Positions 16,638-26,353 of a stretch of 44,629 bases of DNA are shown here, piece after piece. Made by a program: the position numbers and the translations under genes. The number at the start of each line of letters is the position of its first letter. Position 1 is the first letter of the stretch. This stretch comes from Acidobacteriota bacterium (GTDB taxonomy: Bacteria > Acidobacteriota > UBA6911 > RPQK01 > JACQSY01), in contig JACQSY010000052.1 of assembly GCA_016211085.1 (NCBI GenBank), positions 1 through 44,629 on the forward strand. Direction: 5' to 3'. The notes below the pieces were generated by a model that was given only the letters and a program-made list of their open reading frames with translations, was not told the DNA's origin and made no database searches.

Positions 16638-18608
16638 ATGCAGCACCCGTTCCTGCAGGACCTCATCACCGTCTACGCCTTCGGCGTCGTAATCGTCTAT
16701 TTTTTCCGGCGCTTGAACCAATCAGCCATGGCGGGCTTTCTGATAACGGGAGTTCTCATAGGTCCCCATGGTTTGGGCCTGGTGAGCAGCGTCCATTCGG
16801 TCGAGGTGCTGGCTGAAGCGGGAATCATGCTGTTGCTGTTTTCAGTCGGTATAGAGTTTTCGTTAAGAAAATTCTCCCAAATGCGTACCGTGTTCTGGCG
16901 TGCCGCTCCCCTGCAAGTGCTTTCCCATGTTGCTGTGGTTTCGCTGTTGGCGTCGTACGCCGGCATCAACATCGGCCTCGGCATTCTTCTTGGACTGCTG
17001 GTGGCTCTCAGCAGCACTGCGGTGGTGTTGCGGCTGTTTGTTGAACGCGGCGAAAGTGATTCGCTCCACGGACGGATCACTCTCGGTATCCTCATTTTTC
17101 AAGATTTTTGCATCGTACCGGGCATTCTTCTGTTGCCGATGCTGGGTTCGCAACAGCTGGGATGGATGCCGCTTTTTCTTGCGTTGGCGAAGGCGGTCGC
17201 CATCATCGTGGGAGTGCTGTTCGCGGCCCGTTATTTTTTCCCTAGACTATTACACCAGATAACATTGACTCAAAGCCGTGAGCTGTTTGTCATCACCTGC
17301 ATCTTGATGTTCCTGGGCACAGCCTGGCTTACATCTCGTGCCGGACTTTCCCTGGCATTGGGCTCATTTTTGGCGGGGCTGATTCTTTCTGAATCTGAAT
17401 ACAGCCATCAAATTTTTGCTGAGATCCGTCCCCTGCGTGACAGCTTGAACAGTTTGTTTTTTATCTCGGTGGGAATGCTGGTGAACCCATCATTTGTTTG
17501 GCCCAATTTATGGATGCTTGCAGGCTTAATCGTGCTCTTAGTCGTCAGCAAAGGGGCGCTCTCGGCAGGAGCGGTCCTGGCTTCGGGGTTTCCTTTACAG
17601 ACAGCTTTGCTGGCCGGCCTGCCGCTGGCCCAGATCGGAGAGTTTTCTTTCGTCCTCTTAAATGAAGCCACCGAACTGGGTATGGTGCCTGCAGACTGGT
17701 ATCAGATCATCCTTTCCTGTGCCATCATTACCATGATTTTGAGTCCGGCACTAATGTCATTGTCGCGTCGCCTGCTCTCAATGAGCATGGTCTCTCGGGT
17801 AGCCGGCAGCTTGGCCGTTCGTTCAGGTCATGGGCAAGAGCCGTCGGAGATAATCCGGGACCATGTCTTGATCTGCGGTTTTGGAGCCAGCGGGCGAAAC
17901 ATTGCGCGTGTCCTTAAGGAAAACGCAATACCTTACCTGATTCTGGAACTTAATCCGCAGCTCGTGAGGGAAAGCCGCTCCAACAATGAACCCATTCTTT
18001 ATGGAGACTGCACAGAGCCGCTTATCCTGGAACATGTCGGGGTTCGCTATGCCCGCGCGATGGTGTTAGCAGTTTCAGATCCGTTTTCAACGGGGCGGGC
18101 AGTGTCGGCGGCACGGTCTCTCAATCGTGAGGTGCCCATCCTGGTCCGCACCAAGTACCTGTCGGAAATCGACGCACTATACAATCTGGGAGCTAGCGAG
18201 GTGGTAGCTGAGGAATTTGAGGCCTCCATTGAATTGTTGACGCGCATCTTGCGACTCTATCACGTGCCCCGGGCCCGTGTTGCAGAAGAAATCAAGAACA
18301 TCCGTGACCAAAGGTATGAAATTTTCCGTGAGCGACGCCTAACCGTCCCTCGTCTTCGGCTGAGTAGTGAGTTGGAGATCTATACGGAAACCTTTGAGGT
18401 TCCCCCGGACAGTGGAGTGCGAGGTCGCCGCGTCGCCGAGATTGGTCTTCATGAGCGTGCGGGAACTCTGATACTCGGCATCATACGCAGCCGGGAAACA
18501 CTGAGCAATCCGGGCCCTAACGACACCATCCACACGGGAGATCGCCTGGTATTAAGCGGCACCAAGGAACAGCTTGACCGGGCCCGCCAAATTCTGGAAT
18601 GCAGCTGA
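16638..18608 (+). CDS. CPA2-family K+/H+ antiporter with RCK domains (KefB/KefC-like)
   Basis: This 656-residue inner-membrane protein has about 12-13 hydrophobic helices in residues 5-385 (GFLITGVLIGPHGLG, SVGIEFSLR, ALGSFLAGLILSES). A RCK/TrkA-N domain starts near 410 with the Rossmann motif VLICGFGASGRNIA, and a TrkA-C-like domain occupies about 575-656 (IYTETFEVPPDSGVRG ... TGDRLVLSGTKEQLDRA). The family exchanges K+ or Na+ for protons, gated by nucleotides on the RCK domain. The specific ion and ligand cannot be read; glutathione-linked Kef partners (KefF/KefG) are absent. The fur gene follows after 34 bases. Confidence 0.9.
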   Translation: MQHPFLQDLITVYAFGVVIVYFFRRLNQSAMAGFLITGVLIGPHGLGLVSSVHSVEVLAEAGIMLLLFSVGIEFSLRKFSQMRTVFWRAAPLQVLSHVAVVSLLASYAGINIGLGILLGLLVALSSTAVVLRLFVERGESDSLHGRITLGILIFQDFCIVPGILLLPMLGSQQLGWMPLFLALAKAVAIIVGVLFAARYFFPRLLHQITLTQSRELFVITCILMFLGTAWLTSRAGLSLALGSFLAGLILSESEYSHQIFAEIRPLRDSLNSLFFISVGMLVNPSFVWPNLWMLAGLIVLLVVSKGALSAGAVLASGFPLQTALLAGLPLAQIGEFSFVLLNEATELGMVPADWYQIILSCAIITMILSPALMSLSRRLLSMSMVSRVAGSLAVRSGHGQEPSEIIRDHVLICGFGASGRNIARVLKENAIPYLILELNPQLVRESRSNNEPILYGDCTEPLILEHVGVRYARAMVLAVSDPFSTGRAVSAARSLNREVPILVRTKYLSEIDALYNLGASEVVAEEFEASIELLTRILRLYHVPRARVAEEIKNIRDQRYEIFRERRLTVPRLRLSSELEIYTETFEVPPDSGVRGRRVAEIGLHERAGTLILGIIRSRETLSNPGPNDTIHTGDRLVLSGTKEQLDRARQILECS

Positions 18609-18642
18609 AAATCGACTCGGTTGACTGTGCTATTCTAAAGCA

Positions 18643-19122
18643 ATGCGAGAGGCGGCTGAGCCGAAAAGCGATGCTTTCCGGGTACAGAAAGAGATCTTTT
18701 ACGAGTACCTGGACAAGCAAGGACTCAAAAGAACGCAGCAGCGGGAAGTGATTTTGGAGACTTTTCTGCATGCCGACCACCACATTAACGTGGACCAGCT
18801 GATCGAGCGGGTGCGGCAGATTGATCCCACTATCGGCCAGTCAACGGTATACCGAACAGTAAACATTTTCCTGGAATGCGGGATTGCACAGGAACTCCGG
18901 CTTACTGACGAGACCCGCCGCCTGGAGCCCATCATCGGCAATCGCCATCATGACCATCTCATCTGCACGGAATGCGGTTCCACCATTGAGTTCTTCAACT
19001 GCAGCCTGGAAGTTGCACAAATCATCGCCGCCAGCAAACACGGTTTTAAGCCAGCCCGACACAGCCTGAAGATCTACGGGACGTGTCGGAACTGCCAACT
19101 GCGCGCCGACACCCAACGCTGA
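18643..19122 (+). CDS. fur: Fur-family metalloregulator
   Basis: This 159-residue regulator has a winged helix in residues 15-90 (LKRTQQREVILETFL, QSTVYRTVNIFLE) and a C-terminal dimerisation/metal domain. HHDHLICTECG (102-112) carries metal-ligand His residues, and two CxxC pairs (C108/C111 and C148/C151) form the structural zinc site. Motifs fit Fur itself, but PerR or Zur specificity cannot be excluded. It probably shares a transcript with the antiporter gene 34 bases upstream. Confidence 0.9.
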   Translation: MREAAEPKSDAFRVQKEIFYEYLDKQGLKRTQQREVILETFLHADHHINVDQLIERVRQIDPTIGQSTVYRTVNIFLECGIAQELRLTDETRRLEPIIGNRHHDHLICTECGSTIEFFNCSLEVAQIIAASKHGFKPARHSLKIYGTCRNCQLRADTQR

Positions 19123-20196
19123 ATTCTGAAGCAGATAACTCACCCCTTGTCACCGGGTCTTATTGACAGCTGCATCTCAGGAGGGTGCACCACCTCGATA
19201 GCGCCTGGAATCGGGCTCAACACGCGCGTAATGGTACTGGCATTCATCCGGGTACTTTACGAAGGGTATCTTCAGTGAGGCGACTCGCCGTTCAGCCTCA
19301 CAATCCGCCGCTGATTTTCCTTAAAAACAATTCAGCGACCTCTCAGAGGCAGCGTTTCCATCCGGCGCATGAGTTCGTTAGGGTTCTCGGCTTGAGCAGC
19401 GTTACATCCTGTTCCAGCAGTGTCGAGGGTGTTTCCAGAAGTCGAAAGCCGTACCGGGAAGGATCAGCAGAAGAGTAAAAAGAAAGTCCCAAGTGATATT
19501 GGTAAGCAAATGCCGGCAATGCCGTTTTTCGCATACGCTCAGGAGAACCTCTTCTCCGGACCCTAGACGACCGGTTTCTCTTCCTTCTGAGTAAGCAAAC
19601 CTTGTGTCGCGCCATCAGAATAACCTTTCGGTCCACGCTGATTCGCGAAACGTAGTTCACTTTTCCTTTCCTGGTTTTTCGCCGACTCTCTCGCAGGGGC
19701 TACCTGCGCCGTTGCCGGAAAATTACCCAGGATCGGATGCGCGTTACCACCGAATGGGTGTCTGTGCTCCGGGCCATGGTTCCCTGACTCGTACGTGCTC
19801 GGGTTTTCCTCCCGGTGCCAGCAGGTCCCAAGGGCCACCTAAAAGGTGAACCTTGAAGAATCCTCCCTCGTTCCATTTCCTTAACGTCGGCCGAAGCCGC
19901 TTAAATCTGATTCGGAATGAGGTCACCGCCTCGGGGGTCTCGGCTTGCTCCCGCTACCCCTTGGGACTGAAACAAGTATCTTCCTAGGCGGAGGTGCTGA
20001 CAAGTAAAAAATCAAGAGAAGAAGTGCACAATAATTGTGCAAAAAAGCCTTAGGCTTCCCGCTCGCTTTTTTCACTCGAAAGTCGATGAAACCGTCACAG
20101 AAAATCCACAGATTTTTGCACAAGCGGTGAAGCGGCAGAAAATGCCCGGCTCAGCACACACCGATACAAGTATCTATTTGGACGAATTTGCCGGTT
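19123..20196. other. about 1.07 kb hairpin-rich intergenic region, no convincing gene
   Basis: It lies between convergent genes. Several short frames on the minus strand (for example 19343-19660 and 19563-19838) overlap one another and show no domain. Local hairpins are frequent: GTGAGGC/GCCTCAC (19275-19301), CGCAGG/CCTGCG (19692-19708), CACCT/AGGTG (19836-19848), CGGC-UUCG-GCCG on the minus strand (19888-19899), ACC-GAAA-GGU on the minus strand (19623-19632), and a 17-bp palindrome (20025-20041). UUCG and GNRA tetraloops on the same strand suggest a structured RNA or a decayed element, but I recognise no known RNA family by eye. Confidence 0.4.
20041..20057 (-). terminator. weak intrinsic terminator after the membrane glycosyltransferase gene
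   Basis: On the minus strand AAGCC-TAA-GGCTT forms a five-pair stem followed at once by TTTT. It lies about 140 bases beyond the stop of the gene ending at 20197. A 17-bp palindrome (20025-20041) directly follows on that strand and could add a second stem. Confidence 0.4.
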
Positions 20197-21360
20197 TTAT
20201 TGGAGACGAAACTCCACCATGGTGTAGACAAATGCCAGAGGGAGGAGAAGCCAAAACGCCCTTAGAAGCAAGGGGGGGGAGAGGAGCTCGGCCCAAAGAA
20301 GCAGCACTGCGGGTGCGGCCGGCACCATGATGCGTGAGTAGGAGATAAAACCCCAATTGACATCGCCCCCTCTAAGGAGGGACTGAGCCAGCACAAAAGG
20401 CAGAAGCCAGAGCAACAGGAACAGCCGGGAGGGGTCCTTTCGGAAGCTCTTTATAGCCAGCCAGATACCTCCTCCATAAAAAATCAGGAGGAAGGCGACG
20501 TAAGGCTTTCGCAGCCAGAAGATATGGGGATCCGTGAAACCCGACAGCAGAGAGGAAAACGGAATGGCAAAATAATCTCCACCCCAGTATTTTTCGTGTT
20601 CCTCGAAATACGCGCCTGGGCTCCCAAAACGAAAGTAAAGATAGGTCCAAAAAAGCAGCTGAAATAGGATGGAAATCGCGCTGGCAAGAACCGCCGCCCT
20701 GAGACGTCGGCTCCCGGCGATAATTCGGGCGAAAAGCGCCGGAATGAGGAAGATTCCGGTCAATCGGGTAAGACAGGCAAGACCCAGGCAAGAACCGGCC
20801 AGAAGCGGCCTCCTGCCTCCGATGTGAAACGACAGCAGTACCAGCATTAAAAATAAGCTTTCGCTCATCACCAGTTGGTTGAGATTAAACCAGCGGAAGG
20901 GAAAAACCGAAAACAGCAGAGACACCCAGAACCAATGAGGGGTCAGCTGTCGCAGCAAAACTCCATACAAAGCTACCGCGGCGCTTCCCGCTACCATCGA
21001 GACCGTCAGACCCGCCGCTGGCGGAGGCATCCACCAAGCCAGGACGCTGATGACAACGGGAAAAAGCGGGAAAAGGATGACTGATTCCCGCTCGGGGTAA
21101 AGGGGGAGGTGGGTGGCCAGATATAAATAAGATGGCCCGTCCTGAAAAGAGGCCACCTCCTCCAGTGGCAAACGCAGCGCTGAGGTTGCGGCCAGCAATG
21201 AACCGAAGCGCAGGATCAAAGCAACCAGGAAGAGCGCGGCAAAGTGATGTCGATTCACAGATCCCAGTCTAGAGCAAAAGCGGTGAATCAGATAAGACAG
21301 CAGGGTGGAGGGGGCGCCTCTTGCCGGGACATTGACAGCAGAGAGAGGGCAGGTTACCAT
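20197..21360 (-). CDS. multi-spanning membrane protein, glycosyltransferase (GT-C/PIG-V-like)
   Basis: From the ATG at 21360 the protein has 387 residues with roughly 9-11 hydrophobic helices. Features typical of GT-C enzymes that use lipid-linked sugars are a first helix followed by an acidic loop (EEVASFQDGPSYLYLATHLPLYP), a FPLFP motif, and RLTGIFLIPALFARI. The pattern PLFPVV.....W with later MSESLFLMLVLLSFH and LTRLTG resembles PIG-V/mannosyltransferase-like families. Another possible start is a GTG at 21258, closer to the first helix. The promoter must overlap that of the divergent tetR gene, 44 bases away. Donor and acceptor are unknown, and no other glycan genes are near. Confidence 0.65.
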   Translation of the reverse strand: MVTCPLSAVNVPARGAPSTLLSYLIHRFCSRLGSVNRHHFAALFLVALILRFGSLLAATSALRLPLEEVASFQDGPSYLYLATHLPLYPERESVILFPLFPVVISVLAWWMPPPAAGLTVSMVAGSAAVALYGVLLRQLTPHWFWVSLLFSVFPFRWFNLNQLVMSESLFLMLVLLSFHIGGRRPLLAGSCLGLACLTRLTGIFLIPALFARIIAGSRRLRAAVLASAISILFQLLFWTYLYFRFGSPGAYFEEHEKYWGGDYFAIPFSSLLSGFTDPHIFWLRKPYVAFLLIFYGGGIWLAIKSFRKDPSRLFLLLWLLPFVLAQSLLRGGDVNWGFISYSRIMVPAAPAVLLLWAELLSPPLLLRAFWLLLPLAFVYTMVEFRLQ

Positions 21361-21404
21361 GGGTTGGAAATTAAACGTATGATTAAAACCCTCGTTTGAA
21401 ATAC

Positions 21405-22019
21405 ATGGCACTTACCGACACCAAACGAAAGATTACCCGCGCAGCCACCGCGCTGTTTGCGCACAAAGGGTTGGAAGGAGTGTCCATAAGGGAAATCAGC
21501 CGCAGGGCCGGGGTAAACTTGGCTGCCATTAATTATCACTTCCAAAGCAAGGAGCAACTGTATTCAGCAATAATCACCCAGCATTTTCAAAAAATGCGCG
21601 ACTTCCTGGCGGAACTGGAACGAGAGGGCATCAAAGATGAAGAATCGTACGTCCAGCGTTTTGTGGAATGTCACTTCCAGCTGCTCTTTCACAACAGCAA
21701 GGAAATGGAATTGATCATAGCCCGGGAACTGAGCGTTGCCTCAGCCCGCCGCGAATTTCTAATTCAGGAATTCTTTGTCCCTATTCTTAGCTCGCTGATT
21801 GCCATCATCAAAAACGGGATCCACCACGGTCGCTTTCGTAAGGTAGATCCTACACTGGCAGCGCTGAGCCTGGTCGGCGTGTGCGTTTTTTATGCCAACA
21901 AACGAGAGCTTATTGAGACGTTGGTGAATATAGATGTTTCCAGTGAAAGTTTTAGAAAAAAGGCAGCGGCTCATACGGCCGAACTGTTCTTACGCGGGAT
22001 CAGAAAGAATGCACGGTAA
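21405..22019 (+). CDS. TetR-family repressor of the efflux operon
   Basis: The ATG at 21405 gives 204 residues; a TTG at 21396 would add three. The N-terminal helix-turn-helix reads RAATALFAHKGLEGVSIREISRRAGVNLAAINYHFQSKE, split here as ALFAHKGLEGVSIREI and AGVNLAAINYHFQSKE (about 14-55). The long C-terminal helical domain is the usual ligand and dimer region and is not specific by eye. The gene is first in a run with the MFP, RND and OMF genes and overlaps the MFP start by 11 bases, so it probably represses its own operon and responds to a pump substrate. A possible -10 (TATGAT, 21378-21383) lies upstream. Confidence 0.9.
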   Translation: MALTDTKRKITRAATALFAHKGLEGVSIREISRRAGVNLAAINYHFQSKEQLYSAIITQHFQKMRDFLAELEREGIKDEESYVQRFVECHFQLLFHNSKEMELIIARELSVASARREFLIQEFFVPILSSLIAIIKNGIHHGRFRKVDPTLAALSLVGVCVFYANKRELIETLVNIDVSSESFRKKAAAHTAELFLRGIRKNAR

Positions 22020-23226
22020 TATCAGCGGCCCGGAACGGCCCAGGTATCAGAAATATTGGTTAGGGATTGTTTTGACTTTGATTGCTGGCTCCTGCGGCTC
22101 GGAATCGGTCGAGCGGCCTGCGGCAGCCAAGGACAATCAGATACAGGAAATTGACGTTGATTTCGTTCCAGCAAAGGAAATGCGCATTCCTCGTGAAATC
22201 ACTACTACGGGCACGCTGACAGCCTTTGAAACTGTAACTGTGAGCTCGGAAGTCGCCTCACGGGTTGAAAAAACTTATTACGACGTGGGCGATTTTGTGC
22301 AGAGGGGCCGTACGCTTGTCGAGCTCGACCGGCGTGAGACGGGGCTTCAGATGGAACGGGCGCGAGCGGCTCTCGAGGAATCCCTGGCCCTACTGGGAAC
22401 CGCTCCGGGTAAGCCGCTTCCCGCTGTGGAAGAGGTCACGACGGTGCGGCAAGCTCGAAGCCTTCTCGACGAAGCTCAGCGCCGGCTTCGCCGCGCGGAG
22501 GAGTTGCTGGAAAAGGGCGTCATTTCTCAGGCACAGCTTGACGAGGTGAGAACCAACTATGAGGTGTCAGAGGCCCGCTATGGCGACGCTGTGTCTCAAG
22601 TCAGAAATCTGCTGGCCTCGGTCAGAAACTTCCAGGCTGCCCTGAAGCTTGCGGAGGATAGTCTCGCCGACACCATCATCCGTGCGCCTATTTCCGGATT
22701 CGTGGATCGGCGCCATGTTTCGGAGGGTGAATATATTCGTGACAAGGACCCGGTCATCACCCTCGTTCAATCGGAAAAGCTCAAACTGCTGGCCCAGGTT
22801 CCTGAGCGTGAGGCCGGAGTTATCAAGCCGGGGGTGAAGGTGGTCTTGAATGTGGATGCTTTTCCGGGAAGAGACTTCACTGCAGAGATCCGCCGCGTGA
22901 GCCCCACCGTAGATGAAAAAAACCGCAGCTTCGAATTCTCTGCCACCGTGCCCAATTCGAGGGGCTTGTTGAAGCCGGGATTTTTTGCCCGCTGCCGTAT
23001 TCTGGTTGGTGAACAAACCATTCTTACCGTTCCGGCGCAAGCTGTATTCAGCTTTGCGGGTGTGAAAAAGGTGTTTGCACGTGTTTCCGATCACGTGGAA
23101 GAACGTCCCGTGGAAATCGGGATCGAGGTGAATGGGTCTTTTGAGGTTCTCTCAGGCGTTCGCGTTGGAGAAGAGGTTGCAGTAAGTCATCTCTCGGAAC
23201 TCAGCAACGACCAACGTGTGAAGTAA
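22009..23226 (+). CDS. RND efflux periplasmic adaptor (membrane fusion protein), lipoprotein
   Basis: The ATG at 22009 gives 405 residues with a signal region WLGIVLTLIAGSCGSES whose Cys29 is a plausible lipidation site, although its -3 residue is not ideal. A lipoyl-like half (GTLTAFETVTVSSEVASRVEKTYYDVGDFVQRGRTLVEL, from about 68) is followed by an alpha-hairpin with RARSL...RRLRRAEELLEKGVISQAQLDE, the second lipoyl half (DTIIRAPISGFVDRR), and beta-barrel and membrane-proximal domains. It bridges the RND pump and the outer-membrane channel. An alternative ATG at 21934 lies deep within tetR. It overlaps tetR by 11 bases and ends one base before the RND gene. Confidence 0.92.
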   Translation: MHGNISGPERPRYQKYWLGIVLTLIAGSCGSESVERPAAAKDNQIQEIDVDFVPAKEMRIPREITTTGTLTAFETVTVSSEVASRVEKTYYDVGDFVQRGRTLVELDRRETGLQMERARAALEESLALLGTAPGKPLPAVEEVTTVRQARSLLDEAQRRLRRAEELLEKGVISQAQLDEVRTNYEVSEARYGDAVSQVRNLLASVRNFQAALKLAEDSLADTIIRAPISGFVDRRHVSEGEYIRDKDPVITLVQSEKLKLLAQVPEREAGVIKPGVKVVLNVDAFPGRDFTAEIRRVSPTVDEKNRSFEFSATVPNSRGLLKPGFFARCRILVGEQTILTVPAQAVFSFAGVKKVFARVSDHVEERPVEIGIEVNGSFEVLSGVRVGEEVAVSHLSELSNDQRVK

Positions 23227-23227
23227 T

Positions 23228-26200
23228 ATGCAAAAACTTGCAGAAATCTGTGTGCGGCGCCCGGTGTTCGCGACCATGCTCATTCTTTCACTGGTCGTCC
23301 TGGGCTTGACTTCCCTGCGCGATCTGGGAGTGGACAATTTCCCCAAAGTGGAATTCCCCAGTGTCGTGGTGGTGGTCACCATGGAAGGAGCGAGCCCGGA
23401 AGAAATTGAGACTGAAATCACCAAGCCGGTCGAGGAAGCGCTCAACACCATCAGCGGCTTGGACGAGTTACGTTCAACCTCCTCAGAAGGCCTGTCGGTC
23501 ACCATTGCGACTTTCATTCTGGAGCGTGATGTTGACTCTGCGGCGCAGGATGTCCGCGACAAAATGTCCAGGACCATGAATCAGCTGCCGGCGGGTGTGG
23601 ACCCGCCGGTCATTGAAAAGGCGGATCCTGACGCTACTCCCATCGTCATTCTTGCCGTCTCCGGCGCCCGCAGCCTGCGTGAGATTACGGAGATTGCGCG
23701 CAAGCGGCTCAAAGAACCTCTGGAGTCGCTTCCCGGAATCGGCTCGGTGGAGCTCGTGGGAGGAAGAACACGGGAAATTCAGGTTTATGTGGATCCGGAA
23801 AAACTGCGCGGCTACGGACTGACCTTGGACCAGGTGCGTAACGCGTTACGTGCTCAAAACATCGAAGCACCTGGAGGCCGTCTGGACCTGCGCAACAGTG
23901 AGCTGGTGCTGCGCACCATGGGAAGGGTGGTTCGGGTTGAGGATTTCAAGCGCATCATTGTGGCGCATCAGAACGGATCCAACATCACCGTGGGGGACAT
24001 TGGAAAAGTGGAAGACGGCATCTTGGAGCCGCGCAGTCTTTCACGCCTTAATGGAACCAATGCCGTCAGCCTTTATGTACGCAAGCAGTCGGGCACCAAT
24101 ACGGTCGAGATTGCTGAGCTTGCTCAGCGCAAGATAGAGGAACTCAGTCGCACCCTTCCGCCTGGTGTCGAATCGCGGGTGATTCGAGACCAGTCGCTTT
24201 TCATACGCAACTCTGTCGACGAGCTCATTTTTCATATGACCCTGGGGGCATTTCTCGCCAGCCTGGCGGTGTTGCTGTTTTTGCAAAATCTGCGGAGTGC
24301 TGTGATTGCGGCAGTGTCCATCCCCACCTCGCTCATCGCCACCTTCACCTTGATGCGTGCCCTGGACTTCACCCTGAACAATATGACTCTGCTTGGCCTC
24401 ACGTTGGCGGTTGGAATCGTCATCGATGATGCCATTGTGGTTTTGGAAAATATCTTTCGACACATTGAGGAAGGCCGGGAGCCTCCAAAGAAAGCTGCCA
24501 TAAGCGCTACCCGCGAAATTGGTCTTGCTGTAATGGCCACCACGCTTTCGCTGGTGGTCATTTTCCTTCCCACCGCCTTCATGTCGGGGATGGTGGGACG
24601 CTTCTTCAGCAGTTATGGCCTCACCATGGCGTGTGCCATCATGGTCTCCTTATTGGTGGCGTTTACGTTGACGCCGACCATGTGCTCGATCATGTTCCGG
24701 CGCAGTGATGAACCAAGCACAGGCACAGCGGAACATGCCTCCAAGGACAGCCTGATTTACCGTGTGCTGGACCGCTCTTACGATGTCGCACTTGCCTGGT
24801 CCATGCGCCACCGTGCTGTGGTGGTGATGATAAGCATTGGCGTCGTTCTGTCATCCATCCCCCTAGTGTATCTGGTGGGCGTTGACGTCATTCCGTTCGA
24901 CGATACCAGCGATTATGAGATCGCGATAAAGCTGCCGCCCGGAGTCAATCTGGTGGAGGCGGATCGGCGTGTTCTCGATATCGAGCAGAGACTCAGCCGG
25001 CTCCGTGGGGTTCAAGACGTTTTTGTCACGGTGGGTGACCCTTCGGGCAACGCGGTCAACTCCGCGAACATTTATATCCGCATCCCTGATGTTTCAGAGC
25101 GGGATTATTCGCTGTATGCGGCCATGCGCGAAGCAAGAGAGGTGTTGAAGGCGTACCCGGACCTTCGCTCCAGCGTTCAGCAGACCGGCGCCATCGCCAT
25201 CCGTGGAAACGTGTGGAACGTACCAGTTAATTTTCACATTCGAGGTGCGGACCTGGAAAAGCTGGAGGAGATTTCCAGTTTTATAACCGGAGAGATGCGC
25301 AAGACGCGGGGCTTTGCTGACGTCGATACCAGCCTGGAAGCAGGCAAGCCGGAAGTGCGCGTCAATATTGATCGTGAGAAAGCGGCTTCGCTCGGGGTGC
25401 AGGTGGATGATATCGCTAGAAGCCTGCGGACCTATATCGCCGGGGAACGCGTGGGAAAGTTCAAAGAGTTGGATGAGCAGTATGACGTGCGGCTGCGGGT
25501 GGAAGATGCTTTTCGGCAAGATCCTTCGCGCCTCTCACAGTTGATGATACCCGCCCAGGGCATCGGCCACGTGGAACTGTCGAGCCTGGCCTCTTTCAGC
25601 CGTGAAACCGGCCCTGTGCAGATCGACCGGCTGAATCGGCAAAGAAATGTGAACATTCTCGCCAATCTCACCATTGATAAGCCGCTGGGGGAAGCGATGC
25701 AGGAGGTCCAGCAGGTGATTCGCCGCGCCAACCTGCCACCCGGCTATGAAGCGATGGTCACGGGACGCGCTGAACTTTTGGATGAGGCGATCAGCAATTT
25801 TTTTGTCGCATTCCTGCTTTCTTTCATTTTCATGTATATGGTGCTGGCCAGCCAGTTCAACAGCTTCCTCCATCCCATCACCATTATGCTTTCGCTGCCC
25901 CTGGCTGTTCCCTTTGCCCTCTTGTCGCTGGTGGTCACGAGTGAAACTCTCAACATCTATAGTGCGCTGGGTTTAATGGTCCTCTTCGGAATTGTGAAGA
26001 AGAACGCTATCCTGCAGGTGGATTATGCCAACGCTCTACGCGATCAGGGGCTGCCGGTTAATGAAGCGATTGTGAAGGCCTGTCACACGCGTCTTCGGCC
26101 GATCCTCATGACCACGGCGGCTTTCGTCGCCGGTATGATCCCTATCGCGCTGGGTACGGGAGCCGGATCCAGCAGCCGGCGTTCCATAGCGATTGTTGCA

Positions 26201-26353
26201 ATCGGAGGGCAGTTGCTGTGTCTTTTGATCACCCTGTTACTTACCCCCGTGGCCTATTCGTTGTTTGAAGGATTGAAGCGGAGGTTTGCGGAATGGAGGC
26301 AAAGAATTTTAGAGCCGCGCGCTCGCCTTTCCCTGGGAGGTCACAGTGACTAG
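23228..26353 (+). CDS. RND-family (HAE1-type) inner-membrane efflux pump
   Basis: This 1041-residue pump has a duplicated layout: TM1, a large periplasmic loop, TM2-6, TM7, a second loop, and TM8-12. The proton-relay acidic pair is present in TM4 (VGIVIDDAIVVLENI, Asp400/Asp401). Other hallmarks are FPKVEFPSVVVVVTMEGASPEEIE near the N-terminus and FGIVKKNAILQVDYAN in the second half. It exports drugs, bile-salt-like compounds or metabolites by proton exchange; the HAE1 pattern argues against heavy-metal CzcA-type transport. Substrate unknown. The tolC-like gene begins within its last codons. Confidence 0.95.
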   Translation: MQKLAEICVRRPVFATMLILSLVVLGLTSLRDLGVDNFPKVEFPSVVVVVTMEGASPEEIETEITKPVEEALNTISGLDELRSTSSEGLSVTIATFILERDVDSAAQDVRDKMSRTMNQLPAGVDPPVIEKADPDATPIVILAVSGARSLREITEIARKRLKEPLESLPGIGSVELVGGRTREIQVYVDPEKLRGYGLTLDQVRNALRAQNIEAPGGRLDLRNSELVLRTMGRVVRVEDFKRIIVAHQNGSNITVGDIGKVEDGILEPRSLSRLNGTNAVSLYVRKQSGTNTVEIAELAQRKIEELSRTLPPGVESRVIRDQSLFIRNSVDELIFHMTLGAFLASLAVLLFLQNLRSAVIAAVSIPTSLIATFTLMRALDFTLNNMTLLGLTLAVGIVIDDAIVVLENIFRHIEEGREPPKKAAISATREIGLAVMATTLSLVVIFLPTAFMSGMVGRFFSSYGLTMACAIMVSLLVAFTLTPTMCSIMFRRSDEPSTGTAEHASKDSLIYRVLDRSYDVALAWSMRHRAVVVMISIGVVLSSIPLVYLVGVDVIPFDDTSDYEIAIKLPPGVNLVEADRRVLDIEQRLSRLRGVQDVFVTVGDPSGNAVNSANIYIRIPDVSERDYSLYAAMREAREVLKAYPDLRSSVQQTGAIAIRGNVWNVPVNFHIRGADLEKLEEISSFITGEMRKTRGFADVDTSLEAGKPEVRVNIDREKAASLGVQVDDIARSLRTYIAGERVGKFKELDEQYDVRLRVEDAFRQDPSRLSQLMIPAQGIGHVELSSLASFSRETGPVQIDRLNRQRNVNILANLTIDKPLGEAMQEVQQVIRRANLPPGYEAMVTGRAELLDEAISNFFVAFLLSFIFMYMVLASQFNSFLHPITIMLSLPLAVPFALLSLVVTSETLNIYSALGLMVLFGIVKKNAILQVDYANALRDQGLPVNEAIVKACHTRLRPILMTTAAFVAGMIPIALGTGAGSSSRRSIAIVAIGGQLLCLLITLLLTPVAYSLFEGLKRRFAEWRQRILEPRARLSLGGHSD

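Noticed and set aside
19343..19838. Two overlapping minus-strand frames (105 and 91 codons)
   Set aside because: Different phases over the same bases, no domain, atypical composition; treated as part of a non-coding, hairpin-rich gap.
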